Shown: in pieces, positions 24,936 through 35,474 of the stretch
Layout: every line of letters starts with the position of its first letter
Numbering within the stretch: position 1 is the first letter of the stretch
Assembly (NCBI GenBank): GCA_029063895.1
Contig: JAIDNJ010000050.1
Span: forward strand, 1 to 38,460
Direction: 5' to 3'
DNA length: 38,460 nt
DNA from: Muribaculaceae bacterium
Lineage (GTDB): Bacteria > Bacteroidota > Bacteroidia > Bacteroidales > Muribaculaceae
Notes under the pieces: model-generated
Database searches by the model: none
What the model was told of the DNA's origin: nothing
What the model saw: only the letters and a program-made list of their open reading frames with translations
Made by a program: the position numbers and the translations under genes

Positions 24936-26405
24936 TTAGAGTTCGAGAAGAAGCGTACCGCTTGATGTCATCGAGAGGATGGCATTGTAGAAGCAGCTTA
25001 CAATACCGAGCAGGATGATACCTGCAACTGAAATCCAGAGACCGAGACGCTCGCTGCAAGACGAACGGAAGGAGGGGATGACACACTCGTTCTCGGTGTT
25101 GATAAACATTGCCTTAACAACAAGGAGGTAGTAGTAGAGAGAGATGATAGTGTTGATAAGGGCGATGAGCACGAGAACATAGATTGCGGTCGAACCCTGC
25201 TGAATTGCTCCGGTAAAGATAAAGAACTTGGAGAAGAACCCGGCAAACGGAGGAATACCTGCAAGAGAGAACATAGCAAGCATCATGGCAACCGAAAGAC
25301 GCGGATTGGTTTTGTACAATCCGTTGTAGTCGGTCATGTCAAGCTTGCCGGTTGCATTCTCGATAGCACCGATAACACCAAAGGCTGCAAGGTTGGAGAA
25401 GATGTAAACAAGGATGTAATACATCATTGAAGCGAGACCCGTAGTGTTGTAGGCAATCACACCGAGCATGATGTAGCCGGCCTGTGATACAGATGAGAAC
25501 GCGAGGAAGCGTTTCATGTTGCGCTGACGGATGGCAAAGAGGTTACCGACAGTGATTGTAAGGATGATGAGCGCATAGAGCATCCATTCCCATGCATCGC
25601 TGTAGAACTGGCCGAATGCCTGAACAAGAATCACGAGGAACGCAAACGCGGCTGCACCTTTTGAGATAACCGACAGATAAGAGGTCACCGAAGTGGGAGC
25701 GCCCTGATATACGTCGGCGGTCCAGAGGTGGAACGGCACGAGCGAGAGCTTGAATCCGATACCCGAGATGACAAAGGCGATAGCCATTGTGAGCATCACC
25801 GAGTTGGCGGCACCGAGAGCCGAATAGATGTCGCTGAAGTAAAGCGAACCCGACAGACCGTAAACAAAAGACAGACCCATCATGAAGATGGCCGACGAGA
25901 ATACGGCAGTGAGGATATATTTGATAGCGGCTTCGTGGCTTTCATAATGTTTCTTGTCAAAGGCAACCATAGCGGCAAGGGGAAGTGATGCCGACTCAAG
26001 ACCAATGACAAAGAGGAGGAAGTGACGGGCCGAAATCATGAGGTACATACCGAAGAGTGTCAGCAGGAGCAATTCATAAAACTCGCCGCGACGCATGATC
26101 TGGAACTCGGAGTTGGCCCACTGGGTTGCCTGAATGAGAACAATGAGCACACCCACATTGAGGATGTTCTTGATTGTCGACATCACAGGACCGGTAACAT
26201 ACATTCCGGCAAAAGCGCTTGTGTACTCACAAGCCGACAGACAGCAGAACGATGCCACGGTGAAAATCGCAAACACTCCACAGGTGAAACCTGCGGTCGC
26301 GTTCAAAGCCTTTTTAGGCATGAACGTGTCATAGAGGAAGACCAGGAGAAAGACAATAAGGAGTCCGATCTCCTGCTTCATTGCTAAAAACTGAGAATAG
26401 TCCAT
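24936..26405 (-). CDS. nuoN: NADH-quinone oxidoreductase subunit N
   Basis: Antiporter-like subunit (SLVPFHLWTADVYQGAPTSVTSYLSVISKGAAAFA); last gene of the nuo cluster. Confidence 0.95.
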   Translation of the reverse strand: MDYSQFLAMKQEIGLLIVFLLVFLYDTFMPKKALNATAGFTCGVFAIFTVASFCCLSACEYTSAFAGMYVTGPVMSTIKNILNVGVLIVLIQATQWANSEFQIMRRGEFYELLLLTLFGMYLMISARHFLLFVIGLESASLPLAAMVAFDKKHYESHEAAIKYILTAVFSSAIFMMGLSFVYGLSGSLYFSDIYSALGAANSVMLTMAIAFVISGIGFKLSLVPFHLWTADVYQGAPTSVTSYLSVISKGAAAFAFLVILVQAFGQFYSDAWEWMLYALIILTITVGNLFAIRQRNMKRFLAFSSVSQAGYIMLGVIAYNTTGLASMMYYILVYIFSNLAAFGVIGAIENATGKLDMTDYNGLYKTNPRLSVAMMLAMFSLAGIPPFAGFFSKFFIFTGAIQQGSTAIYVLVLIALINTIISLYYYLLVVKAMFINTENECVIPSFRSSCSERLGLWISVAGIILLGIVSCFYNAILSMTSSGTLLLEL

Positions 26406-26420
26406 TATTTGTCGTTTTCG

Positions 26421-27986
26421 TTAGTTCATTCCCAAAAATGCAGCGATACCCGAGTGTTGAGTAAAGTTGAGCACCGAGAATATTTCGGGTGAGAAAGTAA
26501 ATTTAATCAGATTGATGAAGAAGTTGGGGAAGCAACCGATTCCGGCAACACAGATGATGAGAGTGGCGGTCGAGAGACGTTCCCACCAGGTGGCATCGGT
26601 GAGCTCGCGGTGATGGTCGTCATAAACCGGACCAAGAAGGAGCTTGCCGACAACACGGAGGATATAAACCGCTGTAATCACAATCGAGCAGCAAGCGATG
26701 ATAGTGAACACGAGGCGGAGTGAACCTGCTCCGGCGAGATAATCGGCCATACCCTGCTGGAATGAACCGACAAAGATTGTCATCTCGGCTACGAATCCCG
26801 AGAGTCCGGGAAGACCGAGCGACGCCATACCGGCGATTACATAGCAAACGGCGAGATAAGGCATGATTTGCATGAGACCGCCCATCTGACGGATATCACG
26901 TGTGTGGGTACGTCCGTAAATCATACCGATGAGTGCAAAGAAGAGTGCTGTCATGAGACCGTGTGAAAGCATCTGCATGATTGCGCCCGACATTGCGGTG
27001 GTGTTGAGCATGAGGATCGCAAAAAGAACGAGACCGCAGTGGCTCACCGACGAGTAGGCGTTGATATACTTGAGGTCGGTCTGGACACAAGCCGAGAACG
27101 CACCATAGACAACCGAGATACCGGTGAGGATAAGGAAAATCCATGCGAGTTCGTTTGCGGCATAAGGCATCAGATAGATTGCCACGCGGAAACATCCGTA
27201 ACCTCCCAGTTTCATGAGCACGCCTGCGTGAAGCATTGACACGGCTGTAGGAGCTGAAGCATGACCGTCAGGGCTCCATGTATGGAACGGGAACATTGCA
27301 CCGAGCACGCCGAAACCGACAAATGTCATGGGGAAGAGGAAGAGCTGCCAGTTTTCCGAGATTGCACCGTTTTGGGCAATTTCAAGAAGATTCCATGTCA
27401 AGGGCTGACCTTCGGGAGCCGAGTGATAGTAGATACCGATGAGACCGAGCATGAGGAATGCCGAGCCACCCATAAGCATCAGTGTCAGCTTCATTGCCGA
27501 ATAGTTCTTGTTGCCCGAACCCCATACACCGATAAGGAGGTACATGGGAATAAGAGCTACCTCATAGAACATGAACATGGTGAACAGGTCGATTGAGATG
27601 AAGAAGCCAAACACACCTGTCGAGAGAAGGATGAGCCAAAGGAAAAATTCTTTGGGCTGGGCAATTGTCCATGAAGCAAACGAGCCTGTGAGAAGGATAA
27701 TCGATGAAAGAAGAATCATCGCTACCGAGATACCGTCGACACCGACAGCGAGATTGATGTTGAGCGGAGTGAACCATGACCATGAACCCATATAGAGCAT
27801 CGGATCGGTCGCACCCACGTGACGGAGATGCAGATAATCGACAAGCAGGTAAACCGAGAGGGCTGTGAGGGCGAGAGAGCCGACAACGGCCACGGCGCGA
27901 ATCTGCTTGACATTCTGACAAAGGGCCACTCCGGCGAGCATTAACACCGGGATAACCACGAAATATATTAAGATATTGTCGAACAT
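26421..27986 (-). CDS. nuoM: NADH-quinone oxidoreductase subunit M
   Basis: FPFHTWSPDGHASAPTAVSMLHAGVLMKLGGYG. Confidence 0.96.
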   Translation of the reverse strand: MFDNILIYFVVIPVLMLAGVALCQNVKQIRAVAVVGSLALTALSVYLLVDYLHLRHVGATDPMLYMGSWSWFTPLNINLAVGVDGISVAMILLSSIILLTGSFASWTIAQPKEFFLWLILLSTGVFGFFISIDLFTMFMFYEVALIPMYLLIGVWGSGNKNYSAMKLTLMLMGGSAFLMLGLIGIYYHSAPEGQPLTWNLLEIAQNGAISENWQLFLFPMTFVGFGVLGAMFPFHTWSPDGHASAPTAVSMLHAGVLMKLGGYGCFRVAIYLMPYAANELAWIFLILTGISVVYGAFSACVQTDLKYINAYSSVSHCGLVLFAILMLNTTAMSGAIMQMLSHGLMTALFFALIGMIYGRTHTRDIRQMGGLMQIMPYLAVCYVIAGMASLGLPGLSGFVAEMTIFVGSFQQGMADYLAGAGSLRLVFTIIACCSIVITAVYILRVVGKLLLGPVYDDHHRELTDATWWERLSTATLIICVAGIGCFPNFFINLIKFTFSPEIFSVLNFTQHSGIAAFLGMN

Positions 27987-28020
27987 AGCTTACTGTTTTG
28001 ATGATTGGCTTTAATTGACA

Positions 28021-30051
28021 TTATAGCAAGCAGATTGCTGTGATTGAACCGAGGAGGATAACACCGATGAGGTAAATCCAGACATACATCTGAACATTGC
28101 CCGACTGGAGACCGCGAATCGACCACGAAGCCTTGTTGGTGATGGTAGCGAAGCCATCCATTGTACCGTCGATGATGTGACGGTCAAACCATGCGATAGG
28201 TTTGCAGACAAGGCCAAAGATGATGCGGTGAGTGATGAACATGTAAAGTTCGTCCCAGTAGAAACGGTGGTAGCACCAGTCCCAGAGAGCGGGAAGAGCG
28301 TTGCGCATTTTGGCGGGAAGTTCGTTCTCGGTTTTGTACATCTTCATTGCGATGAGGATAGCGACAACAGCTACGGTAAGGCTTATTGCGGCAACCGACC
28401 AGTCAAGATTCGCAAGGTTGGTAAAGAAGTTGACCGACTCAAACATGGGGTGACCGTTCCAGGTTACAAGATTTCCGAAGGGAACGAAACCGGCAAGACA
28501 TGAAACCACGGCAAGAATTACGAGCGGGAGTGTCATTGTCCAGGCCTGATCATGGGGTGCGTGGTGAGGATCATGCACTTTATGTTCTTTCCACCAGAAG
28601 ATGAGGAAGTAGAGACGGAACATGTAGAAGGCGGTGAGGCCGGCTACAAGCGACATCCAGATATACCAGAAAATCGAATGACCGAAGCAAGCGGTGAGGA
28701 TTTCATCTTTTGAGAAGAATCCGGCAAAGGGAATGATACCGGCGATTGCAAGACAGCCAATCAGGAAGGTGATGTGGGTGATGGGCATATACTTGCGGAG
28801 GCCGTGCATCGCTGTATAGTCGTTTGAACCGATAGCGTGGATAAGAGCACCTGCACAAAGGAAGAGGAGCGCCTTGAACATGGCGTGGGTAAAGAGGTGG
28901 AACATCGAAGCCATGTAGCCGAGACCGTGGTGGAACTCGGGACGGGCAACGCCGAGCGAAACCATCATGAAGGCAATCTGAGAGATTGTCGAGAAGGCAA
29001 GCACGCGTTTGATGTCAATCTGAACGCAGGCAACCATCGCCGCATAGAAGGCGGTCAGAGCACCAACCACAACGATGATGTTGAGCGCGGCAGTCTCCAT
29101 GAGATAGAGCGGGAAGAGACGGGCCACGAGATAAACGCCGGCGACAACCATTGTAGCAGCGTGGATGAGTGCCGATACAGGGGTAGGACCTTCCATCGCA
29201 TCGGGAAGCCATATGTGGAGGGGCATCATTGCCGATTTACCCATACCACCCATGAAGATGAGCACAAGCGCCCAGGTCAGTACCGACGCGCCCATGAATG
29301 TTGAGGCGGGATTCTCGGTAAAGAGGGTAAGAATCGAGTTGGCTGTACCCTCGCTCACCTGATAAACATTGTTGAGACCCTCGACAGCCACCGAAGTGAG
29401 CTGGGTGAAGTCAAATGTTCCGGCATAGAACGAGAGGATGAGGATACCGATGAGGAAGCCAAGGTCGGCAAAGCGGGTAACGATAAATGCTTTTTTAGAA
29501 GCCGATACAGCCGACGGACGGGTGTAGTAGAAACCGATGAGAAGATAAGATGAAGCACCCACAAGCTCCCAGAAAATATACATCTGGAAAATATTGGTTG
29601 CTACAACCAACCCGAGCATCGAGAACGAGAAGAGCGAAAGGAAAGCGTAAAAACGCTGGAAACCTTTTTCCCAAACACCATGATGGTCACGCATGTAACC
29701 GTTGCTGTAGAGGTGAACCATGAACGAGATGGTGGTGATGACCACAAGCATCATGGCCGAAATCGGGTCGATGAGGAAACCGAGTCTCAAAACAAGAGAC
29801 GGGGTGAACTGAAGCCAGGTTACATTGAAAACAATCTGCTGGAGACGTTCACCGTCGGCATTGATAAAGTCGGGGTTACCCGAGAAGAAATAGGTAAAGG
29901 CGACTGTATAGGCGCAGATAAGAGTCACGCCCATACCGGCAGTACCGAGGATGCCGGCAAGCCTATGGCTCATATATTTACCGAGCAGTCCCAGAAAAAG
30001 GAACATGAACAGCGGTAAAGCCAGAATTATGATAGGTAATGTAGCGTCCAT
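28021..30051 (-). CDS. nuoL: NADH-quinone oxidoreductase subunit L
   Basis: MPLHIWLPDAMEGPTPVSALIHAATMVVAGVYL, 676 aa. Confidence 0.97.
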   Translation of the reverse strand: MDATLPIIILALPLFMFLFLGLLGKYMSHRLAGILGTAGMGVTLICAYTVAFTYFFSGNPDFINADGERLQQIVFNVTWLQFTPSLVLRLGFLIDPISAMMLVVITTISFMVHLYSNGYMRDHHGVWEKGFQRFYAFLSLFSFSMLGLVVATNIFQMYIFWELVGASSYLLIGFYYTRPSAVSASKKAFIVTRFADLGFLIGILILSFYAGTFDFTQLTSVAVEGLNNVYQVSEGTANSILTLFTENPASTFMGASVLTWALVLIFMGGMGKSAMMPLHIWLPDAMEGPTPVSALIHAATMVVAGVYLVARLFPLYLMETAALNIIVVVGALTAFYAAMVACVQIDIKRVLAFSTISQIAFMMVSLGVARPEFHHGLGYMASMFHLFTHAMFKALLFLCAGALIHAIGSNDYTAMHGLRKYMPITHITFLIGCLAIAGIIPFAGFFSKDEILTACFGHSIFWYIWMSLVAGLTAFYMFRLYFLIFWWKEHKVHDPHHAPHDQAWTMTLPLVILAVVSCLAGFVPFGNLVTWNGHPMFESVNFFTNLANLDWSVAAISLTVAVVAILIAMKMYKTENELPAKMRNALPALWDWCYHRFYWDELYMFITHRIIFGLVCKPIAWFDRHIIDGTMDGFATITNKASWSIRGLQSGNVQMYVWIYLIGVILLGSITAICLL

Positions 30052-30056
30052 AGGTC

Positions 30057-30368
30057 TTAAAATTTCATTTTATTGATTTCACGGACATCAATGTCAGAAG
30101 CGACACGGAAGATATTGATGATAATGGCTATGGCGAGAGCCGTTTCAGCGGCCGCGATAGCGATTGCAAAAAGCGTGAAGAACATGCCTTCCATATTGCC
30201 TGGGAAAAGGAAGCGGTTGAAGACAACAAAATTGATGTCGACCGCGTTGAGCATCAGTTCCAGCGAAATGAGGATGGCAATCATGTTTTTACGGGTGATG
30301 AATCCGTAGACGCCGCAGCAGAACATGAAGAGCGACGGGATGAGGTAATAAATCATTGTCAATTCCAT
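30057..30368 (-). CDS. nuoK: NADH-quinone oxidoreductase subunit K
   Basis: ISLELMLNAVDINFVVF and AAAETALAIAIIINIFR. Confidence 0.95.
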   Translation of the reverse strand: MELTMIYYLIPSLFMFCCGVYGFITRKNMIAILISLELMLNAVDINFVVFNRFLFPGNMEGMFFTLFAIAIAAAETALAIAIIINIFRVASDIDVREINKMKF

Positions 30369-30374
30369 AGCTCA

Positions 30375-30887
30375 TTAACGTTTACGGGCGATTACGACAC
30401 CGCCGATTATACATGCAAGTAACAACACACTGACAGCCTCGAAAGGAAGGAGATACTGATAATGGGCGGTTCCCATGAGAGCCTCTCCAACCTTTTGCAT
30501 ATCGGGATTGGACATCTCGGGACGCGATACCAGCATTTCACAACGGCTCAGAAGTGACCACGCTGCCACGATAAACATAGCGGCGGCGCCAATTAAACCG
30601 ATTGTTTTAGACTTTGAGGCGAGTTTCTCGCTATTGTCGCCGGGATGGCTCGTCAAAAGGATAGAGAAGACGAACAGAACGACAATACCACCTGCGTAAA
30701 CCGCAATCTGCACAGCGCCGAGGAACTCATAATCGAGTTGGAAATAGATGGCGGCAGTAGCAAACAGCGAAAATAGCAGGTAAGTCGCGGCACGAAGAAT
30801 CTTTCGTGTCGTGACAGCGAGAATCGAGAAGATGACAATCGCAAGCGCGATTACCACATACATGATTATACTTCCTACTGATTCCAT
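30375..30887 (-). CDS. nuoJ: NADH-quinone oxidoreductase subunit J
   Basis: AATYLLFSLFATAAIYFQLDYEFLGAVQIAVYAGGIVVLFVF. Confidence 0.95.
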   Translation of the reverse strand: MESVGSIIMYVVIALAIVIFSILAVTTRKILRAATYLLFSLFATAAIYFQLDYEFLGAVQIAVYAGGIVVLFVFSILLTSHPGDNSEKLASKSKTIGLIGAAAMFIVAAWSLLSRCEMLVSRPEMSNPDMQKVGEALMGTAHYQYLLPFEAVSVLLLACIIGGVVIARKR

Positions 30888-30904
30888 ATTGTAGATTGAT
30901 TTTA

Positions 30905-31521
30905 TTATTCAGGTTTGGCTTCGGCGGCTGGTGCGGCTCCTTCTTGACTGGCAGCAGCGGCGGCAGCAGCGGCCTTCTTGGCGGCAGCAGCTTTCATTGC
31001 AGCCTCGATACGTGCTTTTTTAGCGGCCTCGGCAGCAGCTTTTTCCTCGGGTGTGGGTTCTGGATCAGGAACCTCGGGGAGATAGTTGAGCTGTTTCACA
31101 AGTTTTGAACGGGTAAATACAGCCTGTTCAAAGTCGTTAGAAAAATCAAGAGCATTGGTCGGACATGTTGTGACACAAAGCTGACAGAATGTACAGCTGC
31201 CGAGATCATAGATGTAACGGTCGAGCTTTTTCTTTTTCTTGCCGTCGGGAGTCTCTACCATTTTAGTCTCAACGGTATTGTACCGTTGGGACAGTTACGT
31301 TCACAGGTTCCGCAAGCAATACATTTGTGGCGTCCTTCGTTGTCATAGATAAGTTCAAGACATGCGCGGAATCGCTGGGCCACGTGGTGAGTTTCGCGAT
31401 TTTCGGGATATTTTTCGGTAATCTTCGGCGTAACAAATTCTTTACCGGTTACCGAAAGTCCTTTTACAAGGCTCGCAATACCGGTGCCTAATGATGAAAA
31501 ATAATCTTTTACACTACCCAT
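30905..31521 (-). pseudogene. nuoI: NADH-quinone oxidoreductase subunit I split by a frameshift into two ORFs (31255-31521 and 30905-31261)
   Basis: First ORF carries CIACGTCERNCP, second carries CTFCQLCVTTCP; together they give the two 4Fe-4S motifs of one NuoI. Confidence 0.88.
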
Positions 31522-31556
31522 AGAAAATGAATATGCTAATTAATGAATTAAGTTTT

Positions 31557-32441
31557 CTATTTGACCTGTCCGCCGAGAATATCAAGGAGCTCGGTTGTGA
31601 TGCTCTGCTGGCGGAGTTTGTTATATTCAAGCTGGAGCTGTTCAAGAAGCTTTTTGGCATTATCATTTGCGCTCTGCATTGCCATCACTCGCGCAGCCTG
31701 CTCGGCGGCACGGTTCTCAGTGAAAACTTCCTGCATGAGCGACAACAGATAAAGCGGTAATACAGCGCGGAAAATTGTAGGTGCATCCGGTTCAAAAATG
31801 TAGGGACGCGATGACGCGGCTGTCCCTTCAAGTCCGTTAAATTTGTCAGACGAAATGGGCAGCAGCTGTTCGGTCACAGGCATCTGGCGACTCACGCTCT
31901 TGAAATTCATATACAGAATGTCAATTTGGTCAAGCGAGCCACTGGTAAATGAATCGCGCAAAACACCGGTAAAGCGTTTGACGGCATCACCTGACGATTT
32001 GGAATCAATACCGTCGACAGGCGCCACGGTTATGTTTGCATCATCGAGTTTACGGACAGCCTTACACATTTTTGCACCGACAGGAATAACGGTGATTTTC
32101 ACACCCTCGCCAAAACGACGGCGATAGTCGGCTATATTACCAAGTAAAATCTTGAACAGGTTAACATTATAGGCACCACAGAGACCGTCGTCCGAACCCC
32201 AGACTACCAGCCCGAGATTCTGAACCGGACGTTCTTCAAGAAGGGGCGACGAAACCGGAGCATCGGCCGAAAGCAGATTCCCGATAATGGTTTCGACCTG
32301 CTTGCGGAAAGGAAGCTGCTTTTTGAGGGCAGATTCGGCTTTATGCATTTTTGCAGACGAAATCATTTTCATGGCACCGGTGATTTTCTCGGAAGAAGCC
32401 ACCGAACCAATTCGTCCTTTTAATTCTCGGAGGGTTGCCAT
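31557..32441 (-). CDS. atpG: ATP synthase gamma subunit
   Basis: MATLRELKGRIGSVASSEKITGAMKMISSAKM, C-terminal NDNAKKLLEQLQLEYNKLRQQSITTELLDI. Confidence 0.96.
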   Translation of the reverse strand: MATLRELKGRIGSVASSEKITGAMKMISSAKMHKAESALKKQLPFRKQVETIIGNLLSADAPVSSPLLEERPVQNLGLVVWGSDDGLCGAYNVNLFKILLGNIADYRRRFGEGVKITVIPVGAKMCKAVRKLDDANITVAPVDGIDSKSSGDAVKRFTGVLRDSFTSGSLDQIDILYMNFKSVSRQMPVTEQLLPISSDKFNGLEGTAASSRPYIFEPDAPTIFRAVLPLYLLSLMQEVFTENRAAEQAARVMAMQSANDNAKKLLEQLQLEYNKLRQQSITTELLDILGGQVK

Positions 32442-32514
32442 TGCAGAATATAATGTTAATTATTTGGATTTGCTGTGATATGATGATTTTAAACAGATAA
32501 TCAGAGTGTCATTG

Positions 32515-34086
32515 TCAGTTATAGCGGCCTGAGATCTCAGCGGCTACCTCGGTTAGAGTCTTGGTGACATCATCGGTCAACTGACCCGAAGCGATTGTAT
32601 CAAGAACATTCTGATGTTTGGCATGAAGTACCTGGAGGAACGATTTTTCAAACTCGGCTACCTTGTCAAGAGGCACATTTTCAAGAAGACCGTTTACACC
32701 ACAATAGATTACTGCAACCTGGTCGGCTACAGGCACGGGGTGATACTGGGGCTGTATGAGAAGCCGTTCGTTTTTGCGGCCTCGGTCAATGACACGGGCT
32801 GTAACGGCGTCGATATCACCGCCAAATTTTGTAAACGATTCAAGTTCACGGAACTGAGCCTGGTCGATTTTGAGTGTACCTGCCACTTTTTTCATCGACT
32901 TGATCTGAGCGTTACCACCTACACGCGACACCGATATACCAACATTGATAGCCGGACGGATACCTCGGTTAAAGAGTGCCGTCTCAAGATAAATCTGACC
33001 GTCGGTAATCGAGATAACGTTGGTCGGGATATAGGCCGAAACGTCACCTGCCTGGGTCTCGATGATGGGGAGCGCTGTGAGCGAGCCACCACCTTTTACC
33101 ATAGGTTTGAGAGCCTCGGGGAGGTCGTTCATCATCGATGCGACATGCTGGTTGTCGATAATCTTGGCCGCACGTTCGAGAAGACGGGAGTGCAGATAGA
33201 AGATATCGCCGGGATAGGCCTCGCGACCTGAAGGACGTTTGAGAATAAGCGAGATTTCACGATAAGCGACAGCTTGCTTTGAAAGGTCATCATAAACGAT
33301 GAGCGCGTCACCTCCGGTATCACGGATAAACTCACCGATTGCAACACCGGCAAACGGTGAATAGTAACGCATGGCCGCCGAGTCAGATGCAGTGGCGGCA
33401 ACGACTACCGTATATTCGAGCGCGCCGTGTTGACGAAGTGTTTCAACGATAGCGGCAACCGACGATGCCTTTTGGCCGATAGCGACATAGATACAGTAAA
33501 CTGGCTTGCCATCTTCAAAGTTCTTGCGCTGATTGATGATGGTGTCGATAGCGATGGCGGTTTTACCAATCTGACGGTCACCGATGATGAGCTCACGCTG
33601 ACCGCGACCGATGGGCACCATCGAGTCAACAGCCTTGATACCGGTTTGAAGCGGCTGCTTCACCGGCTGACGGAAGATGACTCCGGGAGCCTTGCGTTCG
33701 AGAGGCAAATCGATCAACTCACCCTCAATGGGGCCACGACCGTCGATAGGTTCACCGAGGACATTGATTACACGTCCGAAAAGGCCTTTTCCGACAGGGA
33801 TGGATGCGATTTTGCCGGTACGTTTAACCGACATATTTTCGGTGACTTTGTTGACATCGTTTAGGAGGATGACACCGACGTTGCTTTCCTCAAGGTTGAG
33901 AGCGACGCCTTTGACACCGTTTTCAAATTCAACAAGCTCGTTGGCTCTTACATTGTCGAGACCATAAACGTGGGCCACACCGTCACCGACTTCAAGAACC
34001 GAGCCGGTTTCTTCAAACGAAACGTTGGCATTAACGTTTTCGAGTTGTGATTTTAATACTTCAGATATCTCGCTTGGGTTGATCAT
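32515..34086 (-). CDS. atpA: ATP synthase alpha subunit
   Basis: [19 protein letters not shown]-loop; 523 aa. Confidence 0.98.
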   Translation of the reverse strand: MINPSEISEVLKSQLENVNANVSFEETGSVLEVGDGVAHVYGLDNVRANELVEFENGVKGVALNLEESNVGVILLNDVNKVTENMSVKRTGKIASIPVGKGLFGRVINVLGEPIDGRGPIEGELIDLPLERKAPGVIFRQPVKQPLQTGIKAVDSMVPIGRGQRELIIGDRQIGKTAIAIDTIINQRKNFEDGKPVYCIYVAIGQKASSVAAIVETLRQHGALEYTVVVAATASDSAAMRYYSPFAGVAIGEFIRDTGGDALIVYDDLSKQAVAYREISLILKRPSGREAYPGDIFYLHSRLLERAAKIIDNQHVASMMNDLPEALKPMVKGGGSLTALPIIETQAGDVSAYIPTNVISITDGQIYLETALFNRGIRPAINVGISVSRVGGNAQIKSMKKVAGTLKIDQAQFRELESFTKFGGDIDAVTARVIDRGRKNERLLIQPQYHPVPVADQVAVIYCGVNGLLENVPLDKVAEFEKSFLQVLHAKHQNVLDTIASGQLTDDVTKTLTEVAAEISGRYN

Positions 34087-34095
34087 TATTCAGAT

Positions 34096-34650
34096 TCAGT
34101 TGCTAAAAAGTTTCAAACGCAATTGTTTCAGTTCATTCTTGATAGAGGCGTCAAGTCGTTTGTTGTCGAGGCTGACAACAAAGCCGCCAATTAGGTCGGG
34201 GTCGACCGTAGTATTGAGTCGGATGTCGGCATCGGCCGGGAGCTGGTCAGCAATTGCCTTGCATATGCGGGCAAGCTCGTCGTCCGACATCGGAGCCGCC
34301 GATGTTACATCGACAATAAAGATGTTGTTGGCCTTACGGTATAGGTCAAGATAAGCCAGCGCTGTCGCACGTATCAAGTCAATACGTTTGTTTTTGACAA
34401 GCAATTTGAGAAAATCGTTAAAAAGGTCGGCGCGCGATTTATCAGAATCGCCGGCGGCCGTGTTAAGCAAATTGATTTTCTCGGCATCTTTTACAAACGG
34501 ATTGGCAATCGTAGGCTCAAGCCGGTCATTTCCGGCAAAAGATGATGCCAGAGTCGACATGAGGTCATAGATGTCGGCAGCGGCCGATTTCTGAACGGCA
34601 ACTTTATAAAGAGCTTTGGCGTAACGACGCGGAATAAGGCCTTCGTTCAT
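34096..34650 (-). CDS. atpH: ATP synthase delta subunit
   Basis: RRYAKALYKVAVQ and IGGFVVSLDNKRLDASIKNELKQLRLKL. Confidence 0.94.
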   Translation of the reverse strand: MNEGLIPRRYAKALYKVAVQKSAAADIYDLMSTLASSFAGNDRLEPTIANPFVKDAEKINLLNTAAGDSDKSRADLFNDFLKLLVKNKRIDLIRATALAYLDLYRKANNIFIVDVTSAAPMSDDELARICKAIADQLPADADIRLNTTVDPDLIGGFVVSLDNKRLDASIKNELKQLRLKLFSN

Positions 34651-34661
34651 TCTTTACTGTT

Positions 34662-35159
34662 TTAGTTTTGATTCTCTACCTGGTCGAGAAGGGAGTTTAC
34701 AAGAGCTTGCTGTGCTTGAGGGTCGTTGAGCTGACGTCTCAAAACCTGCTGAGCAATGTTGAGCGCAATCACGCCGACCTGCTGACGCAGTGAATTTTCG
34801 GCTTCTTTACGCGACTGCTCAATAGAAATTTTAGCGGCTTCAACTTCCTTATGGGCGACTTCTTTGGCGTTGGCACGCGCTTCTTCAACAATCTGCGCTT
34901 TGAGAGAGTCGGCCTCACGGATGATGTCGGCTTCCTTACGCCTTGCAGCGGCAACGATATCGTCGGCCGATTTGCGGGCATTGTCAAGCTGCAGACGCGC
35001 TTGTTGAGCATACTCCACCCCCTTGTCGATAAGGTCGGCACGCTCGTCGACGCTCTTCATGATCACTGGCCATGCAAACTTCCACAAGATGAGGAAGAGC
35101 AAAGCAAATGACACGAACATCCAGAAGACGAGACCGAAACTCGGGGTGAAAAGTTCCAT
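34662..35159 (-). CDS. atpF: ATP synthase b subunit
   Basis: N-terminal TM plus long charged helix; position between atpE and atpH. Confidence 0.95.
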   Translation of the reverse strand: MELFTPSFGLVFWMFVSFALLFLILWKFAWPVIMKSVDERADLIDKGVEYAQQARLQLDNARKSADDIVAAARRKEADIIREADSLKAQIVEEARANAKEVAHKEVEAAKISIEQSRKEAENSLRQQVGVIALNIAQQVLRRQLNDPQAQQALVNSLLDQVENQN

Positions 35160-35182
35160 AGGATACTTTTAAAAGTTGTTGA

Positions 35183-35452
<270 letters not shown>

Positions 35453-35474
35453 TTATTTTGTTTATTTTATTTCT

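Noticed and set aside
31255-31285. Programmed -1 frameshift at CTA AAA TGG in nuoI
   Set aside because: An A-AAA slip is possible, but the second frame already reads plausible NuoI-like sequence (TVETKM) upstream of the A run, and no canonical heptamer or downstream structure is evident; a 1-nt deletion near 31276 fits better.
32614-33231. 205-aa plus-strand ORF opposite atpA
   Set aside because: Antisense to the highly conserved atpA; no recognisable domain.
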